A stretch of 64,000 bases of DNA from Rhizophagus irregularis. Taxonomy: Eukaryota; Glomeromycota; Glomeromycetes; Glomerales; Glomeraceae. Position numbers and translations under genes: made by a program. This document shows positions 35,543 to 47,830 of the stretch, piece by piece (positions within the stretch are counted from its first letter, which is position 1; each line of letters begins with the position of its first letter). The notes beneath the pieces were generated by a model that made no database searches, was not told the origin of the DNA, and was given only the letters and a program-made list of their open reading frames with translations. The DNA lies in NCBI RefSeq assembly GCF_026210795.1, contig NC_089435.1, positions 868,001 to 932,000 of the forward strand, written 5' to 3'.

Positions 35543-36699
35543 TTGGCAAGATTTTTTACATTCTTCTAGTTATTTTATATTAATTTTAATTTTTAGTTAC
35601 AAAATTATGCAATTACATGAAATAAATAGATTGAATATACTGGTAAACCATAAACTCTATCTATTAATTAATATTCGCTAATATTAATGATGATATTGTA
35701 TTTAATTATTAATATACCTTATTTAAATCATTTATATTGATTATCCTAGCTTTAAAACTAATTTTTATATCTTCAGTTCTTCACTATTATAATTCCAAAA
35801 GTAATAATACGGTAATACTTTTTTAATATTCTATATTAGGTACTATAAAGTATAAGTAACTAATAGCAATGCTAGGTATCCATCATGACGAGAATTATTT
35901 GCTTGTAATATATTAAAATGGATATAAATTTGAAATGAATAAATAACTCGTAATGATAGAAATGTATTATATGGCTAATATTAAAACGGAAAACGATTTA
36001 ATATTAAAGATCTTGGATCTTGTAGAACAGCTATACTTCATATGGTTCCCAAAGTTATACACATATTAATATAAACTTTTAAATTAAATATAAATTTTTG
36101 TTGAACGACTATGCTTTAGTAATTTTTTTTAGAAATTTTAGTAGCTAAAAATTAAGAAAGCAGAGTTATTTTTGTTATTTGAAAAAAGTACGCGTTTAAA
36201 AAATACTTATATATATATTGAATTTTATTTTTCATAACTTGCTAGTTATATTTAGATTATTGGTAAGGTTAAACAATCATGAATAATTTCTTAATTTATA
36301 AAATTCTAAATTCGTATTTATTTTAAAAATATTTTAATGGTAAAAATTATAATAAGTAAGATTATATAATAATGTTATTTAAATATGATGATTTTATAAT
36401 TCATATCGATATTTTGAATATACTTGAATTAAATAAATCGATAAATATTTGCATATAATTAAGTTTTTATTTACCGAGATTATCTAATTTTTGAATCTTC
36501 GGATTTAAATCCAAGTTCCTCCGATCGGTTCGGATTTAGGTAAAAACTTTCCGCTTCTGTGTTTTATTTTTACAAAAGTAAAAATTGTTTTTTTTTCTTT
36601 CCGGCCATTAAACAACCAAAACTTCTGCGTAAATTATTACAGCAGTAATAGATTATATTTATTAGAGATATGGTATAATGAAAGGAATCATCGACTCAA
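35543..36699 (-). repeat. Inverted segmental duplication, copy A
   Basis: The minus strand of this block matches the plus strand of about 56078-57245 almost base for base, from GAGTCGATGATTCCTTTCAT to CTAGAAGAATGTAAAAAATC. It begins about 100 bp after the kinase stop codon. Confidence 0.85.
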
Positions 36700-36863
36700 T
36701 TTTCAAGTGGGCGGACAGATGTACATTTTTGTGTGACCGTCATTCACGACTAATAATTCTATTCTTAAGATTTTCATCTTTTGTAATTTCGTTTTATAAA
36801 TTCATCGTGGCCATTTTAGAAAAGGTTATGACGGCAAGAGCGAAAGAAAAATTTGAAAAGTAA
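36678..36863 (+). CDS. Possible small membrane protein (61 aa)
   Basis: An open frame starting ATG AAA GGA ATC and ending TAA encodes MKGIIDSIFKWADRC, then one hydrophobic segment (LIILFLRFSSFVISFYKFIV) and a basic end (ARAKEKFEK). The first seven codons lie inside the duplicated block and recur at 56078-56100, where the rest of the frame is absent. Hydrophobicity, a charged tail and one ATG are the only support. Confidence 0.25.
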   Translation: MKGIIDSIFKWADRCTFLCDRHSRLIILFLRFSSFVISFYKFIVAILEKVMTARAKEKFEK

Positions 36864-37366
36864 TTTGCAAGAAGTGCAGTATATAATAATTTCAGCGTCT
36901 AATCTGAAAAGGCGTGATAGCAAACATAAAATTCGAAGGAAATTTTGTTGAAAATTTAGGTAGTATCTTCATTATTATAATCTGTTAATCTTATCAATTG
37001 TAGTAAGAACTAAGTCTTCTCGAATAGTAATCATAATGTTTGAAATATAATTTTTTTTTGTTAAAAAATGAAATTTAAGTGTGAACTTGAATTAATTTTA
37101 AACATTTACCACGTCTCATTCGTCTCAGGCCAAATTTTATTAATAGATTATAATAATAATATTTAATATATTTATTTGATCAAACCATAATCCTATTTGA
37201 AAAAAATAAAAATATTTTTTTCTTTTTTTTTTATTCATGATATGGAAAAACTAAAAAGTACAAATAAATAAATAAATAAAATAAATATACAGTATTGTAT
37301 ATACATCATATATCAAAAAAAAAATATGTATAATAATTTTATTTTACAATTTTACATTGTAAAAAT
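36864..37366. other. A+T-rich 3' spacer of the FAD monooxygenase gene
   Basis: No gene seen. TAAATAAATAAATAAA-type tracts near 37263 could serve as poly(A) signals for the minus-strand gene. Confidence 0.35.
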
Positions 37367-38884
37367 TTAATTCTTCCTAGCAAGAAAATTATAATCAAAT
37401 AAATTCATGGTAAAATTTGAAATTTTAATAAAATTATTTCTAAAAATAGAACCAATATATCCAACTGGAGAAGTTTGTTTTAATTCTATAAATCTAGAAT
37501 TTAGAACGTCAGCAGAACTTCGTTTTAACATTTCAGTTTCATATTCTTTAATACAAGAAATATAATTTTCTGAAGAATAATTAAGTAATGCTTGAGAAAG
37601 AACTTCAGCATCTTGAATAGCATTATTTGCTCCTGATGCTAATACAGGACTCGTAGCATGAGCGGCATCTCCTAATAATGTAATTCTATTACTTGTCCAT
37701 GTATTGACAGATAATGGATCAATGTCTTGTAGCTTCCTTCTTCGTGTAGGATTGTAAGTTTTAGAAGTCGTTTTAGGAACCAAGTCCCATAATTCCAATA
37801 TAATATTAGTCAATTCACATTCTGGTCTTAATTTTCGAATCATATACTTAACATGATCAGCAACAGATGCGGGATCATTATCATCAACATTAATTTGATC
37901 ATCATCTAATTTAGTTGGATATTCAAAAAATATTGTTGTCCTATAATAAGATTCACTCTTATCCTCATCATTGTTTTGTTCTATTGGAATAAAACGAAGA
38001 ACAGTGGCCGTAACTTCTCCATTTAATCCAACAGTCCCCTGAAATGTATCATTTCCATTGAGTTTAATTAATCTGTCTATAAGATTTTTAGGTGCGGTCA
38101 CATCTGTAACAATTATGGTTACTCCATAATCAAAAATTTGTAATTCTGGTAATTTTTGTTTTCGAACTAAAAGAGAGAGAAAAAGAAATACGATTAATTA
38201 TTAATAAAAGATTAAATGTTTTAAGTATCTTTATTTTTATTTGACTTTTTTACCTGGAGAATTGATACCATCTGCACCAACTAAAATATCACAAAATTCT
38301 TTCGAATCATCTTCAAAAAGTACCCAAACACCATCATCAGTTTCTTCATAACCAATACATTTTTTACCCCATTGAACTGGTACATTTTCTAATAGAACAT
38401 GTCTAAGTTTATCACGGTAAGTTATAATTACTGATAAACCAACAGATGTATTTGCAACTTCGAAAACATCTTTAGCTTGTTTAGTTGGAGGTCTTAATAA
38501 CAGATTTCCTGTATGGTCGGAGAGTGAAAATCCATGATATTCTACATTAGGAACTGGATTTGGCATTGCTATTGGAAGGTTTAAAGCGATTGACGAAGGG
38601 ATACAGTTTATAAGAGATCGAGCTCCATAATTGTTTATGCATATATGATAACCTTGCCATCGATCTAGAAATTAGTGTTCGAGTTAGTCAAGTGATTCTT
38701 TAAAAAAATATTATGAAAAATGATTATACAATATATTTTTACGTATACCTTGAGGACTGGATTCTCGATCAAAGATTTTTACATTGAATTCTTTTTTATC
38801 TTTATTTTTTATCAAGGCGTGATAAAGGGTAAGACCTCCTAGACCTGCACCAACAATAATTACAGTCGGAAGTTTTTGTTGCAT
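37367..38884 (-). CDS. FAD-dependent monooxygenase (class A flavoprotein hydroxylase family)
   Basis: Three exons (minus): 38749-38884, 38254-38664, 37367-38166; 1347 nt, 448 aa. Seen: Rossmann GAGLGG at 12-17, an acidic end of the second strand (VKIFDRE), DRWQGYH (the usual R-x-Q-G region), the DG motif GADGINSP (175-182) and the GD motif LLGDAAHATSP (346-356) that binds the FAD ribityl and pyrophosphate. No N-terminal signal, so probably cytosolic. Family reaction: NAD(P)H- and O2-dependent hydroxylation or epoxidation of small, often aromatic molecules; the substrate cannot be inferred. The alternating TTTAG/GT borders and phases (1, 1) agree. It is the only clear metabolic enzyme in the window and sits between kinase-family genes. 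Confidence 0.9.
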
Positions 38885-41209
38885 TTTTTTTTAAAAAAAA
38901 AAAAATTATTTTTTGGACGAAATAAACGTAAAATTTGCCGAATTATTATAGGAGATTGAGGATTTACGTAATCACATGTCAGCCGCCGAACCATAACACA
39001 AATGACATATGATTACGCTAGATGTGTTGTGATGAGATCACGTGATTGTGCGTAAGCTTAGCCAAATAAGAATAAAACTTTCTTTTTTGATCATTTTAAC
39101 TACTCTTTTAGAAAAATATAAATGATACCAAAAAGGGTCGAACATATAATTTTACTTAATTGATCTTAGAAATTATATAAAAAAAAAATTGATGAGATCA
39201 CAATTTAAAATAGGATTTTAATAACATTTGAAACAAGGTTTTTGTAATCTTCTGCGGCGATTACGAACTTGCTTTCATATGATTGTAAAACATTCATTTG
39301 ATTATTAAAGTAACCAATAACCATAATAATAATTGTCCGAAGCGTAAATAATTTTTTTTTATTAAATATAGATATAGGTTTATTCTTATAGTTATTGGGC
39401 GTATAGATGGAAATCGGAGGCTTAGAGATAGGTGGCTAAGGTCAAAGAGGATTTAAACAGGCAAAATCGTCTGATCAGCGAATTTGACCGGAAGGAGGAT
39501 GGTAAATTTGTCCGATAAGCAAATTAGTACCGGATTTCAGACGATATATATACGACCGATTGTGAAGGTTTTGTCAATATAAGATAATGAACACTATAAT
39601 CAAATAAACGAATACAATATTACTGCCTCTGTCGGCGCTCTGTACGTATATGTCGGTCGATTTTTGGATACATTTCCATCAAGAGAGTAGATTTACGGAT
39701 TTATTTCTTAATGTTTTAATTTTTTTATTTTATTTTGTTTTTCTTTTTAGTTTACATCAATTTTTTTTTTAGAAAGTACAATTTTTTAGTGTTTGTTTTT
39801 ATTTTTTTCCTTGAAGTCAATAAATATTTCAACGCTTTAACTCAGAGAAAATTTTAGAAAATACAGAAAACAGGAAAAATTAAAAAAAAATTAAAAAAAA
39901 ATTTCAAAAAAATATTTTTAGATTAGTAGTGCTTTTTACACAAAGGATAGATTTTGGAAAGACTAACAATTGTTTTTTAGATTTATCTTAAGTATTTTTT
40001 TCTTTCTAGGTGTTATAATTTTTTATGTAATCAATGTTTTAAATAAATAACGCGCTACTATTCACCTTTTGTTACATATTGTTTAATTGTCTTCACTATT
40101 TGCGCACACATAATCCGATTTACTTCACCACTTGATATTTAACGTCATATTATCTTGCTAATTATTAACCGGTCCTTATTTATCTTTCTGTTACTACCTA
40201 ACCGCATGTTATAAACCGGTGGTAACACACACAATATTCAATAAATATCACTATATCAGTATGATCTTCGTATAACAAAGTTATATATAAAAAACTAAAC
40301 GTTATAATTAATTCATTATTAAGCACTATTTATTATTTGTTTCACATTTTGTTTATTTTCTGTTGTGAAGCTTTCTTATGAACTTGAAATACTTTTTGCT
40401 GTCCTTGTTACTTTGATCGTGATTGTTCCTATTACCTCAATGTAAGAGACCTCCTGCACTTGGCCGTATTTTAAAACTCATGTTATTAATATAGAATACG
40501 TTATATTTCTATATTCCAATAAATTATTAATAAAGGTTCATATATACATTTTATTAGTTTAAATCCATTCAAATACGAATTATTCCTTTTGTTTATATTT
40601 TATTTGACCTAATTGTAATTAATCAATTCATCTCTTTTTTTTTGTGATTTTGTTTACTATAACGATATTTTTAATTTTTCATCTTATATTAAGTAAATAG
40701 AATCCTATAAATTAATTAAAAATTTATTTAATAACAGTTACATAATTGTTTAACTTGATTAATAGACCAACTATAATTAAAAAAAATCCAGATTTATGAT
40801 ATACCCTTCCGACTTTTGTACGTTAGATAAATATACATTATCGTTGTGGAATATTTTTATTAGTCTATATTTTTTTGAACCTGTTCTATCGCGATATTCT
40901 TCAGATCTTTTATTAATCAATCAGAAATTTATTTCATGTTTTAGTTTAAATTTAAAAGTATTAATTTTAATTTTAAATTTATAATTACACGTTACATATT
41001 GAATTGAAGGCTATAAATATATATGTCGCTATAAATTTAGTATGTAATAATTTCGTGAACTTAAACCCATCGTTTCAATATCAACGCAAATACTCAAAAT
41101 TATTTACTTATGTTTTAAATCTTTAATCATGTATTCATCTAATAAAATGGTAAAAAAAATAAGAATTAATTTTAATCATTATTTTTTTTTTTGGATTACA
41201 ATATATTAC
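38885..41209. other. Spacer with LTR-like fragments
   Basis: GC-richer stretch at 39390-39660, ending ATTACTGCCTCTGTCGGCGC, a phrase that recurs with few changes at 43001-43028. CCGGTGGTAACAC at about 40217 is the complement of GTGTTACCACCG at 42725. These look like remnants of one LTR-retroelement family in both orientations. No coding region recognised. Confidence 0.4.
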
Positions 41210-42656
41210 TTATTTAGACATACCTAAATTTTCGCTAATAAATTCATTATCATGTATCAAACATTCATTTAATTTAGTTGAATAATTAATTTTTCTGCTT
41301 GTATAACAAGATTTTGGATGATATACAATTTCTGGTTCGTAATCTATAATTAATTAAGAATAATTAATAAGTAAATAATTAAATTTAAAATTCAAATTAT
41401 ATATTACCAGGAACAGGTATTCTTTTTTTATCATCATTTTCTTTTGGATATTCATCATCCCATTCATCAAAAATCATAAACAATTCTTTAGCAGTTGGTC
41501 TTTTTTTAGGGTCATTATCCCAACATCTTTTCATTAATTCTACATATTCCGGTAAAGTTCCTTCTATAATTTCTGGTCTAAACCCTTTACAAATATCTAA
41601 AGAAAGTTGAAAATCATGAGAAATATCATGAAATGCTGGAATTCCTGATGTCAACTCCCACATTATAATACCTAAACTATATACATCAGCAGCTTTTGTA
41701 TAAGGTTTACCACGTAAAACTTCTGGTGCAATATAAGGAAGGACACCAAATATTTCATCATTTGTATTTGATTGATTAACTGGTTTACATAATCCAAGAT
41801 CACTAATCACTGAAGTACCATAATATATATTAAGTATATTTCCACTATGAAAATCTCCATGAATTAAATTTAATTTATGAATTGCTTTAAGTTGTACTGT
41901 AATATTATATAAGATTCTAAATTTATCATTTGGATTATATTTTATTGTTAATAAATCATCTCTTAAATTACCCAATGCTACATGCATTACAATCATATAA
42001 TTTAATGTATCTGGATCCTGTGTTATTCCATATAATGAAATAATAAAAGAACCATATGCTCTTGCTTTATGCTGACATTTTAAATGTAATTTCCACTATA
42101 AATTTAAAAATATAAATAAGAATAATTATAATATTAACGAATTTTTATTAATTTAGACAATTATATTTACCTCATTTAAGAAATCCTCTTTAACGTTTGA
42201 TGAATCATTTAAACTTTTAAGAACTATTGGATAAGCATAATTTTCATTACTTTTAAGAGGATTTTTAATTTTAGGATCATTTACTTCATAATTTATTTCA
42301 TAAGTATCACGATTCCAATCTTGTTTCTCATAATCCCAATTAGTTATTAATCCATCTAACCAAATTCCTCTATAAACAGTACTAAAACCACCTTGTGCAA
42401 GAAACTTAATATTCCTTAATTTTGTATAAGGAATCCATTCAAGTAACTCATATCTATTCTTTGCTTCTAATTGTGCTTCTTGAATAAATTTATCAATACA
42501 CTCATTTCCGCTGGTCCAATTATCAAAATTTTTCTGAAATCTTTTAGAATTACATTCTTTGCACCAATTCACATGTGTATTTGGTTGATTACATTCAGGA
42601 CATAATCCAAATTTTTGATTAAATTCTTCTTGCTCATATAACAGGCTAATATTCAT
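41210..42656 (-). CDS. TKL-type protein kinase
   Basis: Three exons (minus): 42171-42656, 41408-42095, 41210-41343; 1308 nt, 435 aa. N-terminal knuckle CPECNQPN...WCKEC, then LLEWIPYTKL, and a kinase domain with AQGGFSTVYRG loop, PIVLKS lysine, IHGDFHSGNIL, ISDLGLC and PYIAPEVL; the key Asp residues are present. The last exon (392-435) carries CYTSRKI, the same C-terminal motif as two other paralogs. Compared with the fusion protein at 31507 it lacks Sel1 repeats but is closest to it in kinase sequence (THG/IHGDFH, DLGLCKP). Likely a cytosolic Ser/Thr or dual-specificity kinase; substrate unknown. Exon phases (0 then 1) match those of the 13362 paralog. Confidence 0.88.
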
Positions 42657-44519
42657 TTTTTTCGGATTCGGAATAGAAAAAAAAAAATTTTTTCCGTTTT
42701 GATTTACCTTTAATATATTGTTCGTGTTACCACCGATTTATGACTATTCGTAAGGTAGTAATAATCAAATAGGTAACGATTATATAACAAGCGATAACAA
42801 TTAACAATAAAATATATCAAATTAAATAAATAGTGTATATATGATTGAATCAAAAACAATCGTTAACAATAAGTCATATAAAGTCTATTAATAAATTAGA
42901 TAACAATCGGTAGTAAACTAACAATAAGAATAATAACAAAATGTATAAACGGAAACTGATCGGCGGGTTTCTTTATTAACGAACAAAAAGGAGTTTACAA
43001 TATTACTGCCTCCCTCGGCGCTCTGTAATATGAATACAATTCTATCTTTCAGTTAATAATCAAATTCCACATCTTTTACCCCAGCGCAAACTCATCCTAT
43101 ATATATATAGTTCGAAACTTGGTACGATTTCGTCCAAAGTCCAATACTGGTTGCCGGCCAATTTGGTTTCCCGGCCGATTTGTCCAAAAGCCAAGATCGT
43201 CTTCCGGTCAATTTTGTCCGAAGTATGAAATCGTCCATGTTTTACCACCCAGCCTTCCGAATCGGCCAAGCCTCAATTCCGGTTTAATGTCCCACTAACC
43301 ATAAAATATACTATATATATAAAAAAATAAACTAAAAAAATAAACAATATATTCAATTAATGTCTATATTTAAAATATTCCGTGATTTAACCGAGATTTA
43401 CACTCTAAACTTATTCTATTTGATCAACTACTAATTTACTGTAGTATAACATTCGATAATTGTAAAATCGTACATATTCGGAAATCGGAACTCGACATAA
43501 TGACTATATGATATAACGGTAAGTCTATCATTTTTTTTTTTTCGTTCAAAAATATCGATATTCATTAAAAATTAATTATATTAAAAGTTGTATGATACAG
43601 TAGTATTTTTGTTAATAACAATTAGAATATGACGATAATATTAATTAAATTTCAATCTTGTATTCATTCCTTTTATCTATGTTTATATATTATTTTGAAT
43701 TTGAGCAAAGCAAAAAATATGAAAAAATATTTTATTTTATTAATGAGAAATATCGCATACGTATTTTGATTATCTTGTTACTTTTTTGTGATGTTCATGA
43801 ATTTTTTTCTTTTTATATATCGAAACTGAATTGATATTGCAGCAAGGTCATAATTAAAATTTCATAGAATTAAAATAAACATAATAATTTCAGTAAAAGA
43901 ATAGAAATCATTTAAAAATAATTAACTGTTAATAAATGATTTATTTGAATAAAATAATATTTATATTAAATTATTAGTATTTAGTTATATTTATATATGT
44001 AAAATGTGAAATGTACAGAATTATGCGAAAAACAATTGGATGCGGTCATAAATTGATAAATGTCTAAATTAATGATCTACAAAGGATAAATTTAAACGGG
44101 ATCCGTACAAAATCCCGTTTATTCGTACCAGACCCGTTTCAGTTACCATTTTGTTCATCCCTATTGACCAATACAAACATGGAAAATGTCGTGATATATT
44201 ATAATTTTGCGGACAAATATGTAAAGAAGCGAATGTTCACCATATGAAAATAATCGTACACATAAGAATAGTCAATAATGCATGTTTTATTTATAAATTA
44301 AAATTATGTATGACCTTGTAAAAAAAATTTATTAATGAAAATTTCATAAAATTATAATTCGAAATAACAAAAACAAGTTTTACTATGATAAATTTCTAAT
44401 CTTACTAATATATTATGACTCTAAATTCTTTTTATTTTATTCATTCAAATTCTGCAAAAAAAAAAAAAATTCTCTCATATTAAAAGACATTCATGTTTCA
44501 ACAATAATGTAGTATAGTT
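42657..44519. other. Spacer with a solo-LTR-like fragment
   Basis: 42718-43030 begins TGTTCGTGTTACCACCG and ends CTCGGCGCTCTG; TAATAT occurs at both outer sides (42711 and 43029), a possible target duplication. GC-richer DNA continues to 43290 with CCGGCCAATTTGG-type words. The rest to 44519 has no supported feature. Confidence 0.4.
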
Positions 44520-44708
44520 TTTTTGGAATTATAATAGTAAAGATAATCTGCAATTTAAGTAATCAATATAAATGATTTAAATAAGGTTATATTAATTAAT
44601 CATTAATGTTAGCGAATATTAGTAGATAGATTTTATATAGTTTACCTATAATATTCAATCTATGTATCTTTATATATTTGTATAATTTTGTAACTAAAAT
44701 AAATTAAT

Positions 44709-45611
44709 TCGTGATCTGCTACACGATTTTCATTCCTTAAATAATGCTCACCCACGTATTTTAATACATAATATTTATCCAAAAATTTCAAATAGTTTGT
44801 TTTTTTACAATAAATTTTCACATGATTTTTCACTTTTATTTGACGTCACGACAGATTCCCATTTTCTGCAGATCGTTCGCAGGGGTGAGCGGACTGAGCG
44901 GTCAACTATGTAAATCAAAACTCTATATGGTATCATATAAAAATTTACTATTGAAGATTTTCACGTGTTAATTCCATTATATTTTCCTAATACGATTTTA
45001 TAAATACAATAATACTGCAACTATAATTAATAATAATCACTATTGCCTATGATACAATTAAGAAGGATTGACGCAATAACTTCCCCTGCCATGGGTAATT
45101 AATTGACTTGTTATTTCCTTGATAGTATTATTATGGTCATGTTTCTAGACTCTTTTGGGCTGCTTTCCGAGCTTGATACTTTCGTTTATATGATTTGTAA
45201 ATACTCATGCTAAATTTAGATGTCTAGCCTTAATTCTAACTCGTTTTGCGACCAAAAACATTTTAAAGTTCAGAATAACAGAGTTACGTTGCTAAATTTG
45301 AAATATTTTACCAATTAATGAAAAAATAACCTTCTTTTTACTCAATATTAATATAGAGAGAGGAATACAAAAATAACCAACGTAACTTTGTCAGAGATAT
45401 GTATGAGAATGGATATTTTAATATAAAAAAAAGTAATAAATAATAAGAAAGTTCACTCTAGACATTTAAAAATTCGTGAACTATTCTTTTATTATTGTGG
45501 TCTATGTAAAAGAGACTCTCTATTAAGTATCTGTTATGATTTAAAAAATCTTTTAATTAAGCTACCTGATTTACATAGTTGACCGATCACCCATTGACAC
45601 GTGGATCACGG
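44709..45611. mobile_element. 903-bp non-autonomous inverted-repeat element
   Basis: Ends read TCGTGATCTGCTACACG and, inverted, CCGTGATCCACGTGTCA. ATTAAT flanks both sides (44703-44708 and 45612-45617). A second, inner inverted repeat TCAACTATGTAAATCA faces its complement (about 44902 and 45567). The homologous position in copy C (57220) lacks it, so it is an insertion. No transposase frame. Confidence 0.6.
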
Positions 45612-46463
45612 ATTAATATATAATAACTAGAAGAAATATAAAAATCTCGAGAGAGTTCTTAGAATAAAGATTTGTTGCTTAATAGATGACATTGTTTATT
45701 GCAAACCAGTATCAAAAGAATTTTTAAATTATTCATCTATTTTACGAAATATTATGACTTGGCTTTTTTTTTTGAATCGTAGATTGATTTGATCCTTGGT
45801 TGATAAATTTAATCATTTTATCTAGTCTTTGAAATTCATCTCTTATATAATTTGCTAAAATGATTATAAAGAGCAAAAATTAATAACATTAATTTCAACG
45901 TTTTATAATTTTTTCATTATGATATTCTACATTTTTACAATAAATTAATTTTACTGAAATAATCAACTAAATTTTAATTGCTTACTAAAAAAAAATTGAT
46001 TAAGGTTTAGAAATTTTAAAAATATCAAGTATATAAAAATAAAATTTATGTTGTTTGTATTGCAAAATATTTTAGAAAAATATTATTGACTTCGATACCA
46101 GAAAAGGCCGGTACTTCTTGCTTGCACTACGAAGCAACAAAGACTTACCCTGTCGATCATTAACGATTTCAAAGTCTACACCATTAAAACATTTTGTAAC
46201 AATTTGTTTGGAAAATTGTCTATTTAGGGAGAAGAAGAACATGTGATACTGAGATAAGTCCCTAAAATGTGACTAAAACTGGGCTTGCTAGATGTAGATC
46301 GAAATGTGTGTTGATGTTCACATGAAAGTTCTATGTCATTGGTGTTGCGCCAACTTCTGCAAGAAAAACTTCTTATCATACCAATAATACCAGTAATAAG
46401 AATAGAAGGACTAAAACGTATATTCGTTTCAGTTCGTGATTCATTTAGGATTTTACCTCAGAT

Positions 46464-47830
46464 GTGGAACCGAATGTGAACAACCTACCGCTGTCGTCAT
46501 GTCTAAGAACCGTTGGCGTTGCAGAGCTCATATTTATTGAGGAACATCGGTACAGTTTACCAAAAGAGCCTAGATTTTATAAAGAACAAATGTCGAAGTT
46601 ACTGACTCCTAGCGCCCTCAAAAACAAATGCAACACCAAGATGGTACATTCGGAACGTCTTGGATTGAGCTACTATGCCCTATAAAAAAAGAAAATTCGG
46701 AATTTGTCCTGAAAAGTATGGAAAATGTCCGGAAATTTTCCGTGCGTCCGGAAAACATTCGGAAACGGTCACGTTTTGGAACATTTTCCGGACGCACAAA
46801 TTCCAGACATTTTCTTGACACTCCAGAATTTGTCCGGAATTTGTCCAGAATCGAGCGTCCGGAAAATGTTCCAAAACGTGACCGTTTCCGAATGTTTTCC
46901 GGACGCACGGAAAATTTCCGGACATTTTCCATACTTTTCAGGACAAATTCCGAATTTTCTTTTTTTATAGGGATGACGTCACTATACGAAAATATAAAGA
47001 TCTCCCAAGCAATTCTAAAGCAACGGAACGCCCGTACTACAAAGCGTACTCCCGTTTAGAATTTGACGTCGTTCGTTCGCCCCAACAAATCGCGCGTTGG
47101 AATGAATAGATTGACGAAAAGTGTTCTCAATTATGAATATCACTCGAGGTAGGCCAAATTATTTATTCTTAAGACGCCTACTACCACACCAAGACGTAAC
47201 AACCCTACTGTCTTCAAGCAACTTCAACATCTTCCTCGACGACCGCGTGCTGTCGGTCCACCGAATGGACTCCATACCGCTGCTAGGACAGCCGAATACT
47301 CGAAAGCAAGAAAACGTGAAAAAATTGGCTCCGACGTATTAAAAAGCGCAATAAGGCCAAGAAACCTTTACCTGCCTTACCACCTGGTACTCCTGGTGAC
47401 CCACGCATATTCTATCTCAAAACGTACTACAACATCAGCCTATTTGACTACAAGGTCCGACGTCGTTTTGACGTCAGTTCCATCCCTCAATACAACTACA
47501 GTTATCACAAAGCTACAATTTCGCTCCTCCGTGACGGAGGACGGAGGACCTCGCCATCAACTCCAACACCAACAACGTTCACTTCATTATTAGTGAGAAA
47601 GATCAAGCTATCATTAATGCACCGGAGGTCTACTTTAGACGCACTCCACCTCCGGATGACGCTTCAAACATTACAACGAGTGACGTCTCATATACTTCCG
47701 CTGCCGAAACCATGGCCTGACAGTGTTTACGTACAACAACACCGGGCGCGATCGACGATGTTGAAAGAAAAATACGTGTATCTATATCGAAGTGTAAGTA
47801 GCCTACCTGAACTCTTTTTTAGCTTTAATT
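46464..47830 (+). pseudogene. Decayed gene of unknown family, split by a foldback element
   Basis: Higher G+C than its surroundings. An open frame from ATG 46464 runs to the element at 46678; with the element and one ATG target copy removed it continues in the same frame to TAG 47107, 116 codons including the stop. Downstream pieces in shifted frames (47122-47160, MNITRGRP; 47340-47480, PLPALPPGTPGDPRIFYLK; 47630-47710) suggest the original was longer. The part YKAYSRLEFDV is matched by a second decayed copy at 59290-59760. I do not recognise the family. Confidence 0.5.
46678..46972. mobile_element. 295-bp foldback element with perfect 118-bp arms
   Basis: Arms 46678-46795 and 46855-46972 are exact complements separated by a 59-bp loop. 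The ends are CCCTATAAAAAAAG. ATG flanks both sides (46675-46677 and 46973-46975), a 3-bp target duplication. Arms are rich in TCCGGA words. Because of the palindrome, the same peptide-like frames appear on both strands; none is a gene. Confidence 0.92.

Noticed and set aside
38600-38664. Suspected 2-bp frameshift in exon 2 of the FAD monooxygenase
   Set aside because: A careful recount of the ATATATGATA stretch at 38641 shows the frame is intact, and the exon total is an exact multiple of three.
46618-47059. Similar peptide frames on both strands (MSGNFPCVRKTFGNGH type)
   Set aside because: They come from the perfect palindrome, which codes the same words on either strand.
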